Assembly (NCBI GenBank): GCA_016930635.1
Contig: JAFGGI010000002.1
Location: 1-33,486, forward strand
Length of the DNA stretch: 33,486 bases
Source of the DNA: Sedimentisphaerales bacterium
Lineage (GTDB): Bacteria; Planctomycetota; Phycisphaerae; Sedimentisphaerales; UBA12454
Reading direction: 5' to 3'
Part shown: one piece after another, positions 7,353 through 15,498 of the stretch
Numbering within the stretch: position 1 is the stretch's first letter
Layout: each line of letters begins with the position of its first letter
Made by a program: the position numbers and the translations under genes
The notes under the pieces: model-generated
The model's database searches: none
What the model saw: the letters and a program-made list of their open reading frames with translations, nothing else
What the model was told of the DNA's origin: nothing

Positions 7353-8186
7353 GTGGAGAATGGTTATTCTCATAGGCTGATGGCACAGGCGAAATTCAAA
7401 CCGTCGAAGCTCACACTTTTTATTAGTCTTCTTTTAACAGGTTTTATTTTTCTGCTTATTCCTCAGAATATTACCAGTAAGATTAATTTTGCTTTTATTG
7501 ACATCTTCGGATTTTTTCTGAATATCGGCACATCGGCTGCTTATTATCAGGCCCCTGAAAATCACTCACCTTTTTTTGTGCCCAGGCATGAGCATAACAG
7601 GCTTCAGGTTGCTTACAGGAATCTCCAGGCACAGTATCTCGAGCAGAAACAGCAGATCGAAGAGCTTGGCAGGGTCAGGATGAGCGAGCCTGACCCGACT
7701 ACAGGACTTATGCTGGCAAAGATAGTTAATCGCAGAAAAAATGAGTTCATTATTAATCGCGGCAGCAATGACGGTCTGAGAAAGGGGCAATATGTACTCG
7801 GCGATAATGCTGTGATAGGCTGTATAGAGCAGGTTTCAGCAGATATATCGAGTGTAAAACTTATCAGCAGCCCGGCATGCAGGCTGCATGTTAAGATATC
7901 GGCGCCGGATGTTCAGACTTATTTCAACGGCACGATGCAGGGCGATGATAAAGACGGGGCAAAGATAATGAATGTGCCTAAAAAGTATCAAATAAAGGTG
8001 GGCCATCTTGTTTATGCCGCTCCAAAGGCGGGCTTTCTTCAAAGTCCGCGAATAATTGGTGAAATATCACGATGCGTGACAGACCGGAGCAATCCGGTTG
8101 TATGGGATATCAGTGTTAAGCCTTATTATGAATTTGAGAACATAACAAATGTAGCGGTAATTATTATGAAAGCCGAGCCCGATTGA
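7353..8186 (+). CDS. mreC: Rod-shape-determining protein MreC
   Basis: MreC is the bitopic periplasmic member of the elongasome and activates PBP2. The 277-residue protein has a membrane helix at about residues 20-37, a coiled-coil segment (about 78-105, LQVAYRNLQAQYLEQKQQIEEL) and the double beta-barrel domain with INRGSNDGLRKGQYV and VIGCIEQVS. The GTG at 7353 follows GGAGGA by four bases; an ATG at 7380 is a weaker alternative. The stop overlaps the mreD start as TGATG. Confidence 0.94.
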   Translation: MENGYSHRLMAQAKFKPSKLTLFISLLLTGFIFLLIPQNITSKINFAFIDIFGFFLNIGTSAAYYQAPENHSPFFVPRHEHNRLQVAYRNLQAQYLEQKQQIEELGRVRMSEPDPTTGLMLAKIVNRRKNEFIINRGSNDGLRKGQYVLGDNAVIGCIEQVSADISSVKLISSPACRLHVKISAPDVQTYFNGTMQGDDKDGAKIMNVPKKYQIKVGHLVYAAPKAGFLQSPRIIGEISRCVTDRSNPVVWDISVKPYYEFENITNVAVIIMKAEPD

Positions 8187-8707
8187 TGAAATGGTGGAGA
8201 TTTACATTTTTGGTGATACTCGTTGCGGTCCTGCAGACAAGTGCCGTGATGAATCTGCTTAGCCTGACGGATATGCGGATCAAGCCTGATATCCTTTTGA
8301 TACTGCTTGTCTATTTTGCTATAAGCTGCGACAGTTACAATGCGGTGATAACATCCTTTGCGCTCGGTTTTGCAGCGGATATTGCAGGAATGGTTCTCGG
8401 GCCTCATATTATAAGTTATGGAATTATCGGTATGGCTATAGCACATATCAGGAATGTAGTACTTTTAAAGGATACATGGCAGCAGGCGTTGACTATCCTG
8501 ATAACTGGAATTGTGATACAGGTAATCGCTTTGATACTTACTTATTTCAAGGCTTCGGATTTTGCCAGGACAGGGGCCTTTGAGATCTTTGCGGTTGCGA
8601 CATATTCAGCGATACTGTGGTTCCTGATAAAATGGCTTATCAGTACGGCGGGAAAATGGATGGGTATTGGTGTTCATCGATTCGGGACAAGAACAGACGG
8701 ACGATAG
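8186..8707 (+). CDS. mreD: Rod-shape-determining protein MreD
   Basis: A 173-residue, very hydrophobic protein with about five membrane helices, consistent with MreD, the integral-membrane partner of MreC. Sequence identity in this family is low, so the call rests on size, topology, the internal RIKPDILLILLVYFAI segment typical of MreD, and its place between mreC and PBP2. The ATG at 8186 shares one base with the mreC stop (TGATG), giving coupled translation. Confidence 0.9.
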   Translation: MKWWRFTFLVILVAVLQTSAVMNLLSLTDMRIKPDILLILLVYFAISCDSYNAVITSFALGFAADIAGMVLGPHIISYGIIGMAIAHIRNVVLLKDTWQQALTILITGIVIQVIALILTYFKASDFARTGAFEIFAVATYSAILWFLIKWLISTAGKWMGIGVHRFGTRTDGR

Positions 8708-8748
8708 CTATAGTTTTTTAAGTGACAAAATAAATAGATGCGGTAAGA

Positions 8749-8925
8749 AATCCGAATTTCTAATATCGAAATCCTAAACAATATCAAAGGACCAAAATTT
8801 GAATGTTCAAAACGGCGTACATTCAGCTTGATGGCAGTTTTAGTTATTAGAACATTTGGATTTGAGATTTGTTTAGAAATTAGGAATTAGAGTTTAGAAA
8901 TTTTTAATTGTATCTCTAAATTGTT
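8749..8925. repeat. Imperfect inverted heptamer repeat, mreD-PBP2 gap
   Basis: The 235-bp gap holds no gene. Its left half (about 8749-8815) consists of heptamers of the AATCCGA/ATTTCTA/AATCCTA type and its right half (about 8850-8905) of TTTAGAA/ATTAGGA/ATTAGAG. The two halves are roughly reverse-complementary, so an imperfect stem of some 50-60 bases could form around the GC-richer middle. Confidence 0.6.
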
Positions 8926-8942
8926 TTTTTAAGTTTATATTA

Positions 8943-11006
8943 ATGCACAACAAACGATTAAGGATATTTGCGTTATTCTGCGTTCTTTTTGCAGCTATAT
9001 GCCTGGGCAGACTCGGTTATATTCAGCTCAATCCGAATTCAGCCTGGCAAAGTCAGCTTGAGAGAATCAGCTCAGGGGCGAGCGAAAGGTTGCCATCACT
9101 AAGAGGTAAAATTCTAGACAGGAACGGCAAAATCCTGGCCGGCGACGAAGCAAAATTTTCCCTGTGCATAGATTACAAATTAGCCCGGCTGGCAGATGAA
9201 AGATTCTGGAAGGTACAGCTGCTGCAAAGCCTGCACAGGTCGAATACGAAAGATGCGGGTGAAAAAATCCGCGCAAAATATGCCCGGGACTTCGATGCAC
9301 TGAATCAGATTATTCATAAATGTGCACAATTTAAAAATCTGACCTTCGAGCAGGTAAAGACGCAAATCAATGAACAGATAAATGAACCGATATGGCGGCT
9401 TAGGCATTATCTTGCCTGGAAAAGAAGATGTCCCGACAAAAAATTCGAAGATGCAGTGCCTGATGCGAATGAAAGGCTTATCCTTGCGGCTAAAATCGAT
9501 GTGGCAGAGATGCATCAGGGCCAGGAGATATTTAAATTTGAAAATGACGATGAGGTTCTTGCCGCCCAGCTTAAGTTTCTGGATACTGACGGCGTGCAGA
9601 TACAGCCCAGCGCTCAAAGATATTATCCGTATGGAAGTTCTGCATCGCAGCTTATAGGCTGGGTTCGGCCTGCAGACATAGAAGATAATCCGGAATTTCT
9701 AACTGACCAGCTTGAGAGATATATGCACGGCGATGTGACCGGTTTTAGCGGTATTGAATATGTATGTGAGCCTTTTTTGCGGGGCAGGAGGGGCGAGATT
9801 TTATATGATATCGACAAAAAGATCGTCAGTGATATTGAAACGGTTTACGGCAGTGATGTAAAACTGACGATCGATATCGACCTGCAGAAAAAAATAGAAG
9901 AGCTTCTTAAAAATAAAAATCGCAATCCCAACTTTGACAGTCCTGCAGCGGTAGTGGTTATCGATATAAATTCTACAGATATACTTGCAATGGTCTCTTT
10001 GCCGGGTTTTGATCTGAACCAGGCCCGCTGGGAATATTCCAGGCTGGTCTCTGATGCGAACAAGCCGTTAATTAATCGCGTTATCAATCAAAATTACCCC
10101 CCGGGCTCAACGATAAAACCTATAATACTCGCAGCGGGCCTGATAGATAATCAGATCAAAGCTGATGACATTATTTCCTGTCCTTCGCACGAGACTACCA
10201 GAGGCTGGCCGAACTGCTGGATATATAAAAGTTATGGTTACGGCCATGACGAACAATGGGCAGATGAAGGCGGGAACAGGGCGAGAAATGCGATAAGGGG
10301 AAGCTGTAATATTTATTTTTCTCACCTGGCGACGATGATCGTGCCGTGGAAACTTCAAAAATACCTGTATGATTTTGGCTATGGCCGAAAGACGCTCGAG
10401 GTTACGGATGTAAATATTGTGGATTCTTTCAGAGACCATCCTGTGCGGAATTTCAGGCAGTCTGCAGGCATTATTTCCAGCAGTTCAGCTAACACAGACG
10501 ATATTTCTTTGGAACAGATGCCGGGCATTGACCCTGCCGAGAGGAGATTTTTCGGATTGGGCCAGGGCAATTTCCGCGCAACTGTTTTGCAGGTGGCCAA
10601 TGCCCATGCAACACTTGCAAGGGGAGGTATTTACAAAAAGGCACGAGTATTAATTTCCCAGCCGATGGACAAAGGAAATAAAACCGGTCTAAAGCCGGAG
10701 AATGTTTCGATAATTTATGAAGGAATGCACGCAGTTGTTAGTGAGCCGGGCGGTACCGCGCAGAGGCAATTTGCGGGGAGCGGTTTTGAAGAAAAGGGTA
10801 TAATGGTTTACGGCAAGACCGGTTCGACTGAGAATCCCGACCACGCGTGGTTTGCAGGTTTTGCGAAAGATAGCGGGGGCAAATCCATTGCTTTTGCGGT
10901 ACTCATCGAAGGCGGCCAGCACGGCTCAAGTGATGCTGCCCCGATAGGGCGAGATGTGATCAGTCTTTGCGTCGAGGCGGGTTATCTTGATCAGATTTCC
11001 AGGTAG
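8943..11006 (+). CDS. mrdA: Class B penicillin-binding protein 2 (elongation transpeptidase)
   Basis: PBP2 cross-links peptidoglycan during side-wall growth. The 687-residue protein has an N-terminal membrane helix (about 7-25), a dimerisation/pedestal domain beginning at RGKILDRNGKILA, and a transpeptidase domain with the serine motif STIK (Ser389, Lys392), SCN (454-456) and KTGS (from Lys625). The pedestal carries a long helical, charged stretch at about 85-200 that makes the protein somewhat longer than many PBP2s. There is no clear ribosome site before ATG 8943. It closes the mre cluster; no rodA follows. Its last 16 bp overlap the 3' end of ftsI on the other strand. Confidence 0.95.
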   Translation: MHNKRLRIFALFCVLFAAICLGRLGYIQLNPNSAWQSQLERISSGASERLPSLRGKILDRNGKILAGDEAKFSLCIDYKLARLADERFWKVQLLQSLHRSNTKDAGEKIRAKYARDFDALNQIIHKCAQFKNLTFEQVKTQINEQINEPIWRLRHYLAWKRRCPDKKFEDAVPDANERLILAAKIDVAEMHQGQEIFKFENDDEVLAAQLKFLDTDGVQIQPSAQRYYPYGSSASQLIGWVRPADIEDNPEFLTDQLERYMHGDVTGFSGIEYVCEPFLRGRRGEILYDIDKKIVSDIETVYGSDVKLTIDIDLQKKIEELLKNKNRNPNFDSPAAVVVIDINSTDILAMVSLPGFDLNQARWEYSRLVSDANKPLINRVINQNYPPGSTIKPIILAAGLIDNQIKADDIISCPSHETTRGWPNCWIYKSYGYGHDEQWADEGGNRARNAIRGSCNIYFSHLATMIVPWKLQKYLYDFGYGRKTLEVTDVNIVDSFRDHPVRNFRQSAGIISSSSANTDDISLEQMPGIDPAERRFFGLGQGNFRATVLQVANAHATLARGGIYKKARVLISQPMDKGNKTGLKPENVSIIYEGMHAVVSEPGGTAQRQFAGSGFEEKGIMVYGKTGSTENPDHAWFAGFAKDSGGKSIAFAVLIEGGQHGSSDAAPIGRDVISLCVEAGYLDQISR

Positions 11007-12685
11007 TTTAGTGTGTTTTTCAGTATCTCGGCGGCGACGGGGGCCGCGACAGACCCGCCGGTGTAGCCTTTGGAGAGTTTCTTATTTGGTTTTCTGATAG
11101 AGACCAGCACAACAACCGCAGGCCTTTGCGCCGGGGCGCCGCCGATGAATGAGGCGACATAATTTTCCTCGTCATAACCGCCTGAGGTTCTGTCTGCGAT
11201 ATTAGCGGTGCCGGTCTTGCCCCAGACTTCCCATTTGTCAAGGGCGGCCTTTTTTCCAGTGCCGTCTGTTACAACTTCTCTCATTGCCTGTCTTATTATC
11301 CATCGTGCAGTATTTTTGCTGACGACGAAGCCGCCGGTGGGCATGGGTTCTGTTATTTTAAGTTTTTTGCCGGTATCAGAAACGATTGCTTTTACAAGGT
11401 GCGGGTTTACTACTCTGCCGTCGTTAGCGAGAATACAGAAGGCACGAGCCATTTGAATTGCAGTTACCAGAACCTCGTGACCGAACGGTACTCTCGCGAC
11501 GCTGTAGCCTGTCCATTTATCAGGCTTGCGTATGAAGCCGTATTCTTCGCCGGGCAGGTCTATGCCTGTTTTTTGTCCGAATCCAAATAGAGTTACACCT
11601 TCATAAAGTTTTTGCGTCCCCATCTTTTGCCCGATCTTTGCCATACCTATATTACTGGAATGCGCGATAATCTCGCTTATCTTCAGGTTGCCAAAACCCT
11701 GGCGGTATTCACCTATTGAGCCGAAGCCTTTTCCTCGGTAATGGCCGTCCTCACAAAAGATAGTTTCATTTGGGTCGATTGAATTTGTCTCAACTGCCCA
11801 GGCAGCAACTATCGGCTTGAAAATACTCCCGGGCTCATAGGGGTCGCTTAATAAATGGTTGCCCAGACTGTTTGCATCTGCACCGCTCAAATCGGCCGGG
11901 TTAAAGTCCGGCAGTGAAACCATTGAAAGAACCGCTCCGGTGCAGGGGTCGAGAACCGTTGCGACAGCAGATTCTGCTTCGTATTCCTGAAATTGTTTCA
12001 GAAGGGCTTTGTGAGTGAACTGTTGTATCGTTGCATCAAGAGTTAAAATTATATCTGCACCGTCCTGCGCGAAAGATTGGCACTGTTCCAGCCGGACAGG
12101 TCTTCTTGCGGCATCTGAAAAAAAAGAACTTTGCCCGACAGAGCCGGCCAATGTCTTGTTGTACTGCTGTTCTATGCCCGCAAGGCCGTGCTCATCAGTA
12201 CCGATGAAGCCTACAACTTGCGCTGCGGCGTTGGAGAGCGGATATATTCTTTTCCATCTGCTTTCTATCCCGATACCTCTTATCCTGCGTATCTGGTTTC
12301 TCTGTTCGTCAGTAAGTTTTGCATCGGTAACTATGGGGGCATAACCGGGATTGCGGGCAGTAAGAATTAATTTAGAAATTTCAACAGGGTCCATATCTAT
12401 GATAGCGGCGAGACTTTCAGTAGTCTTTTTTAAGTCGTTTATTATTCTTGCTTCGGCAAAAACAGTATCGACTTTGTAACTTGCCGCCAGTGTCCTGCCG
12501 CGGCAGTCGAGTATCGAACCTCTTCGGGGCCTTTCGAAAAAGCTGGACTTTTGAGATTTTACCGAGGCCTCGTGATAATAGTCGGCTTTATAGTATTGAA
12601 GATAAAAACAGCGAACACCAATTCCAAGCAAAGCTGCTGCGATTATTAAAAGCAATAGTAAAGCGGTTTTGTTTCTCATATTCAT
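10991..12685 (-). CDS. ftsI: Class B penicillin-binding protein 3 (septal transpeptidase)
   Basis: FtsI cross-links septal peptidoglycan in the divisome. The 564-residue protein has an N-terminal membrane helix (about 8-28), the pedestal motif RRGSILDCRGRTLA, and a transpeptidase domain with SIFK (Ser287, Lys290), SSN (343-345) and KTGT (from Lys490). ATG at 12685 shares one base with the stop of the upstream FtsL-like gene (TGATG). Assignment to FtsI rather than another class B PBP rests on its place in the mraZ-rsmH-ftsL cluster. The cluster ends here: murE, murF, mraY and ftsW do not follow. Confidence 0.94.
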   Translation of the reverse strand: MNMRNKTALLLLLIIAAALLGIGVRCFYLQYYKADYYHEASVKSQKSSFFERPRRGSILDCRGRTLAASYKVDTVFAEARIINDLKKTTESLAAIIDMDPVEISKLILTARNPGYAPIVTDAKLTDEQRNQIRRIRGIGIESRWKRIYPLSNAAAQVVGFIGTDEHGLAGIEQQYNKTLAGSVGQSSFFSDAARRPVRLEQCQSFAQDGADIILTLDATIQQFTHKALLKQFQEYEAESAVATVLDPCTGAVLSMVSLPDFNPADLSGADANSLGNHLLSDPYEPGSIFKPIVAAWAVETNSIDPNETIFCEDGHYRGKGFGSIGEYRQGFGNLKISEIIAHSSNIGMAKIGQKMGTQKLYEGVTLFGFGQKTGIDLPGEEYGFIRKPDKWTGYSVARVPFGHEVLVTAIQMARAFCILANDGRVVNPHLVKAIVSDTGKKLKITEPMPTGGFVVSKNTARWIIRQAMREVVTDGTGKKAALDKWEVWGKTGTANIADRTSGGYDEENYVASFIGGAPAQRPAVVVLVSIRKPNKKLSKGYTGGSVAAPVAAEILKNTLNYLEI

Positions 12686-12924
12686 CAGTCAGTTTTGTCC
12701 TGTGTTTCATCCTTTTGGTTGATTGCCCGGCTGATAGAGGCAGGATTGATAAGCAGATCGAGCTGCATCTGCTGCTGCCAGAGCTGCTGTTTGAGCCTTG
12801 CCTGTTTTGCCTGGCAGGTACGGAATTTATAGAAGGCGGAATTTTGGGCCCTGCGTAAATAGATAGTTGATAAAAGAACAAAAGAAAGGACGAGAACTAC
12901 GAAGATGTAACGGAAGGTAGTCAA
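12685..12924 (-). CDS. ftsL: FtsL-like division protein
   Basis: A 79-residue bitopic protein with one membrane helix (about residues 5-23) and a short coiled coil (QAKQARLKQQLWQQQMQL). FtsL is poorly conserved in sequence, so the call rests on size, topology and exact position between rsmH and ftsI. The start is TTG at 12924, five bases after the LysM gene stop; no ATG is available and no good ribosome site is seen, so coupled translation is likely. FtsL works with FtsB/DivIC to activate FtsW-FtsI. Confidence 0.75.
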   Translation of the reverse strand: MTTFRYIFVVLVLSFVLLSTIYLRRAQNSAFYKFRTCQAKQARLKQQLWQQQMQLDLLINPASISRAINQKDETQDKTD

Positions 12925-12929
12925 GACTA

Positions 12930-13733
12930 TTAACGTTTCGGCAGTTTTAACTTCATACCGACGGCAAGAGCGTCAGGGTCTTTGAGTATCGATTTATTTA
13001 ACTTAATGATTTCGTGATATCTTTCGCCGGCGCCGAGATGTTCTTCGGCTATCCGCCAGAGGCTGTCGGAATCTTTTACGATGTAGAGCCTGAAATTGCC
13101 CTGCGGCTCTTCGGTTTTTACTGCCGCCGTGGTTTTCTTATCAAGCGGGGGGATGAGCAGTTTCTGCCCGACATACAGCTCATCTATCGATTTGAGCTTG
13201 TCTTTATTGGCGTTGTAAATCTTTTCGATAGAGGAAAGCTTGTTGCCTGCCTCCTCGCCGTAGAAATTCTTTGCTATTTTTGCCAGACTGTCGCCCGGCA
13301 GGACAGTATAAATTTGGGTTAATTGCTGTTTGATAACAGGCTCTGCTTTTACTTCTGCAGCTTTTTCCTTTATCTGTGGTGTTTCGATAATAACAGGTTC
13401 CGGTTTGACAGCTTCTACAGCTTCTTTGGCGGCGGGCAGGATGGTTTGATAGCGTTTTTCAGTGAACTCCTGCTGAGGTGTTTGCCTGGTCTCTATTTTT
13501 GGAGTCTGGGTTATTACAGTAATAACAGGTTTGTGGCGAAGATTGGTAGCTATATTTTTGCTGGTAGAGGTATCGGCAGGGCGTTGCTGCTGGTAATGGT
13601 GCACATAACTGACGGTATCAGGGGCCTTTTCAGCTTTTTTATTCAGAAAGTCTGGAAGGCCGTTGATTACGAATGTGATAGCCACTATGAAAATAAGGGC
13701 TAAAAGCAGTCCAATCTTTGCGTCTGTTGTCAT
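12930..13733 (-). CDS. Membrane-anchored protein with two LysM domains
   Basis: The 267-residue protein has an N-terminal membrane helix (about 7-24), a proline- and lysine-rich linker to about residue 140, and two LysM domains: about 141-194 (YTVLPGDSLAKIAKNFYG ... VGQKLLIP) and about 216-266 (YIVKDSDSLWRIAEEHLG ... VGMKLKLP). LysM binds N-acetylglucosamine-containing chains such as peptidoglycan. ATG at 13733 has CGGAG eight bases upstream and lies 22 bp after rsmH. A LysM gene inside the ftsL/ftsI cluster suggests a peptidoglycan-binding helper at the division site, which is an inference. Confidence 0.88.
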   Translation of the reverse strand: MTTDAKIGLLLALIFIVAITFVINGLPDFLNKKAEKAPDTVSYVHHYQQQRPADTSTSKNIATNLRHKPVITVITQTPKIETRQTPQQEFTEKRYQTILPAAKEAVEAVKPEPVIIETPQIKEKAAEVKAEPVIKQQLTQIYTVLPGDSLAKIAKNFYGEEAGNKLSSIEKIYNANKDKLKSIDELYVGQKLLIPPLDKKTTAAVKTEEPQGNFRLYIVKDSDSLWRIAEEHLGAGERYHEIIKLNKSILKDPDALAVGMKLKLPKR

Positions 13734-13755
13734 TTGCGAAACTCCGTTTTCGTTT

Positions 13756-14658
13756 CTAAACTTTAACAGCCATTCTTAATTTTGCGCTTCGACAGCGAGG
13801 ATTTTCTTTCTGCTCATCACGCGAAGCTGTAATCGGTTTTTTTGTTACAATTTCATAAACGCCGGCAGCTTTGTTTTCTCTGAAATTTGTCTTTACGATC
13901 CTGTCTTCCAGGCTGTGAAAACTGATGACCGCGATTTTACCTCCTGTTTTTAACAGGTTCGGCGCATCAGAGAGCAGCTTTTCGAGATTCTCAAGCTCCG
14001 AATTAACCGCGATTCGCAATGCCTGGAAGGTTTTGGTGGCTGGGTGTATTTTGCTTCTTCGCGAATTCGGATCACATCTGAGCGCCTGGCATATGATATT
14101 GACAAGTTCTGCGGTCGAGTCGATACTTTTCTTCTGCCTGTACTGGACAATGGAACGGGCAATCTTCCTTGATGCCCGTTCCTGTCCTAATCCGTATATC
14201 AGGTCTGCTAATCCTTTCTCATCCCTGCGGTTGACGATATCGGCGGCGGTGGACTCTAATCTATCGTCCAGCCGCATATCGAGTTTACTGTTCTGACTGA
14301 AGCTGAGGCCTTTGTTTTCATCGGCAAGCTGGGCGGAACAGACCCCTAAATCTGCGAAGATCAAATCAGCCTTTTCGATTCCATTTTGTCTGGCAACCTC
14401 AGCGAGGTTTGCAAAATTCGACCGAACAAGCAATACTTTGCATGACGCGGCAGCCAATTTTTCTCTGGCAATTGCCAGGCAGTTGGTATCGACATCCAGT
14501 CCGAGAAGGACTCCGTTCCTTGTAAGGGACTGTGCAAAGATACTGCTGTGCCCGCCGGCGCCCACCGTGGCATCGACGACTACAGCATCGGCTTTGAGGT
14601 CAATTCGCCCGGCAAATTCAGCAAGTACAGGCAAATGTTGTGCCGGCATATTATTCAC
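13756..14658 (-). CDS. rsmH: 16S rRNA (cytosine-1402-N4) methyltransferase RsmH
   Basis: RsmH (MraW) methylates C1402 of 16S rRNA using SAM. The 300-residue product has the family start HLPVL, SAM motif VVDATVGAGGHSSIFAQ, DLGVCSAQL, and the C-terminal FHSLEDRIVKTNFR with a final KNPRCRSAKLR-like tail (ENPRCRSAKLR). A GTG at 14658 or an ATG nine bases later (14649) could be the start; neither has a strong ribosome site. It occupies its standard dcw place after mraZ, with one extra small gene in between. Confidence 0.96.
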   Translation of the reverse strand: MNNMPAQHLPVLAEFAGRIDLKADAVVVDATVGAGGHSSIFAQSLTRNGVLLGLDVDTNCLAIAREKLAAASCKVLLVRSNFANLAEVARQNGIEKADLIFADLGVCSAQLADENKGLSFSQNSKLDMRLDDRLESTAADIVNRRDEKGLADLIYGLGQERASRKIARSIVQYRQKKSIDSTAELVNIICQALRCDPNSRRSKIHPATKTFQALRIAVNSELENLEKLLSDAPNLLKTGGKIAVISFHSLEDRIVKTNFRENKAAGVYEIVTKKPITASRDEQKENPRCRSAKLRMAVKV

Positions 14659-14700
14659 TTTTAAATATCCGTTATAATAGCGGTTCCAAATTCATTACAG

Positions 14701-14910
14701 TTAACTGACAGCAAGCTTCATTTCCTGTTCAGAAAGAGCCTGAACGTGCGGCGAAAACTCGATATCCATGAACATACGGTGCATTTTACGGACGTTGGCA
14801 AGTCTGTCTGTAAGGATGCTTATCGAAGTGAAGGTCTGTTCATCGGTGCTCCTATCGCCTGTCAGGCTGTCAACCACAATTTGGCAGTGGTCCACATCAG
14901 TTGCATACAT
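14701..14910 (-). CDS. Small protein of unknown function in the dcw cluster
   Basis: A 69-residue, mostly polar protein without membrane segment or signal peptide. Reasons to believe it: ATG at 14910 is preceded by a strong AAGGAG seven bases upstream, it fits in the gap between mraZ (38 bp) and rsmH (42 bp) on the same strand, and no larger frame competes. I do not recognise a family. It begins MYATDVDHCQ and ends EQEMKLAVS; the middle is probably helical. Confidence 0.75.
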   Translation of the reverse strand: MYATDVDHCQIVVDSLTGDRSTDEQTFTSISILTDRLANVRKMHRMFMDIEFSPHVQALSEQEMKLAVS

Positions 14911-14948
14911 AAGCCTTCTCCTTAAAGCGTTACGAAAAAAAGTAATTT

Positions 14949-15422
14949 TTACAGTTCTTTACTTTGTTTTTGCAAAACAGCCTGTCTTGCCTGCATTGTC
15001 TGCTGCTGGAACTGGCGAAAATGTTCGGCAAAGTATTTGTCCCAGTCTGCCGCGTTCCATATCTCAATATGGTCGCGGATGCCGATAAGCGTCAGGTTGT
15101 TCTGCAGATTTGCCCTTTTTCTGATTTTTTCGGTTATTAATACCCTTCCCTGCTTATCCATTTCGACCTTGTTGCTCATCGCAAAACTCATACGCTCGAA
15201 AACCACCGACTCATCAGGTCCTGCCGTCGGCTGTGGGGTGGTGAGGGTAAGCTGCTGGAAATATTTCTCAGGATAAAGACACAATATCCCATTGGGCCCC
15301 AGCGTCAGATAGAAACGATTGCCGTGTTTGTCACAGTCTATCTGGCTGCGGAGCTTATTTGAGATGAAAACCCTTCCTTTTTCATCAAGAGTGCCTTCGT
15401 ATTCGCCTGTTAGCAAAAGCAT
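14949..15422 (-). CDS. mraZ: Transcriptional regulator MraZ
   Basis: MraZ is an AbrB-fold DNA-binding protein that represses its own division cluster. The 157-residue protein carries two copies of the fold, each with a recognisable DxKGRV motif: LDEKGRVFISNKLR near the N-terminus and MDKQGRVLITEKIR in the second half. I chose ATG at 15422, giving the typical MLLLTGEYEGTLDEKGRV start. The longer frame from GTG 15467 would run through the likely operator. It leads the leftward cluster. Confidence 0.95.
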   Translation of the reverse strand: MLLLTGEYEGTLDEKGRVFISNKLRSQIDCDKHGNRFYLTLGPNGILCLYPEKYFQQLTLTTPQPTAGPDESVVFERMSFAMSNKVEMDKQGRVLITEKIRKRANLQNNLTLIGIRDHIEIWNAADWDKYFAEHFRQFQQQTMQARQAVLQKQSKEL

Positions 15423-15450
15423 GGCTACTTTCCCACTTGTTAAATTATCT

Positions 15451-15498
15451 GTACCAATTTTTACCACCTCGCCCCACTTTGGTCAAGAATGAAACCCA
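15451..15498 (-). promoter_or_regulatory. Candidate mraZ promoter with MraZ-box repeats
   Basis: On the minus strand TTGACC (15486-15481), a 17-bp spacer and TAAAAA (15463-15458) form a plausible promoter. Inside it are three TGGNN units, TGGGG (15476-15472), TGGTA (15466-15462) and TGGTA (15456-15452), starting exactly 10 bp apart. The known E. coli operator is three TGGGN repeats separated by 5 bp, the same spacing. A further TGGGT lies at 15498-15494. Overlap with the -10 box fits autorepression. Confidence 0.65.

Noticed and set aside
15423-15467. Longer MraZ start at GTG 15467
   Set aside because: It would place the TGGNN operator units inside the coding region and add residues not typical of MraZ; ATG 15422 gives the family-type N-terminus.
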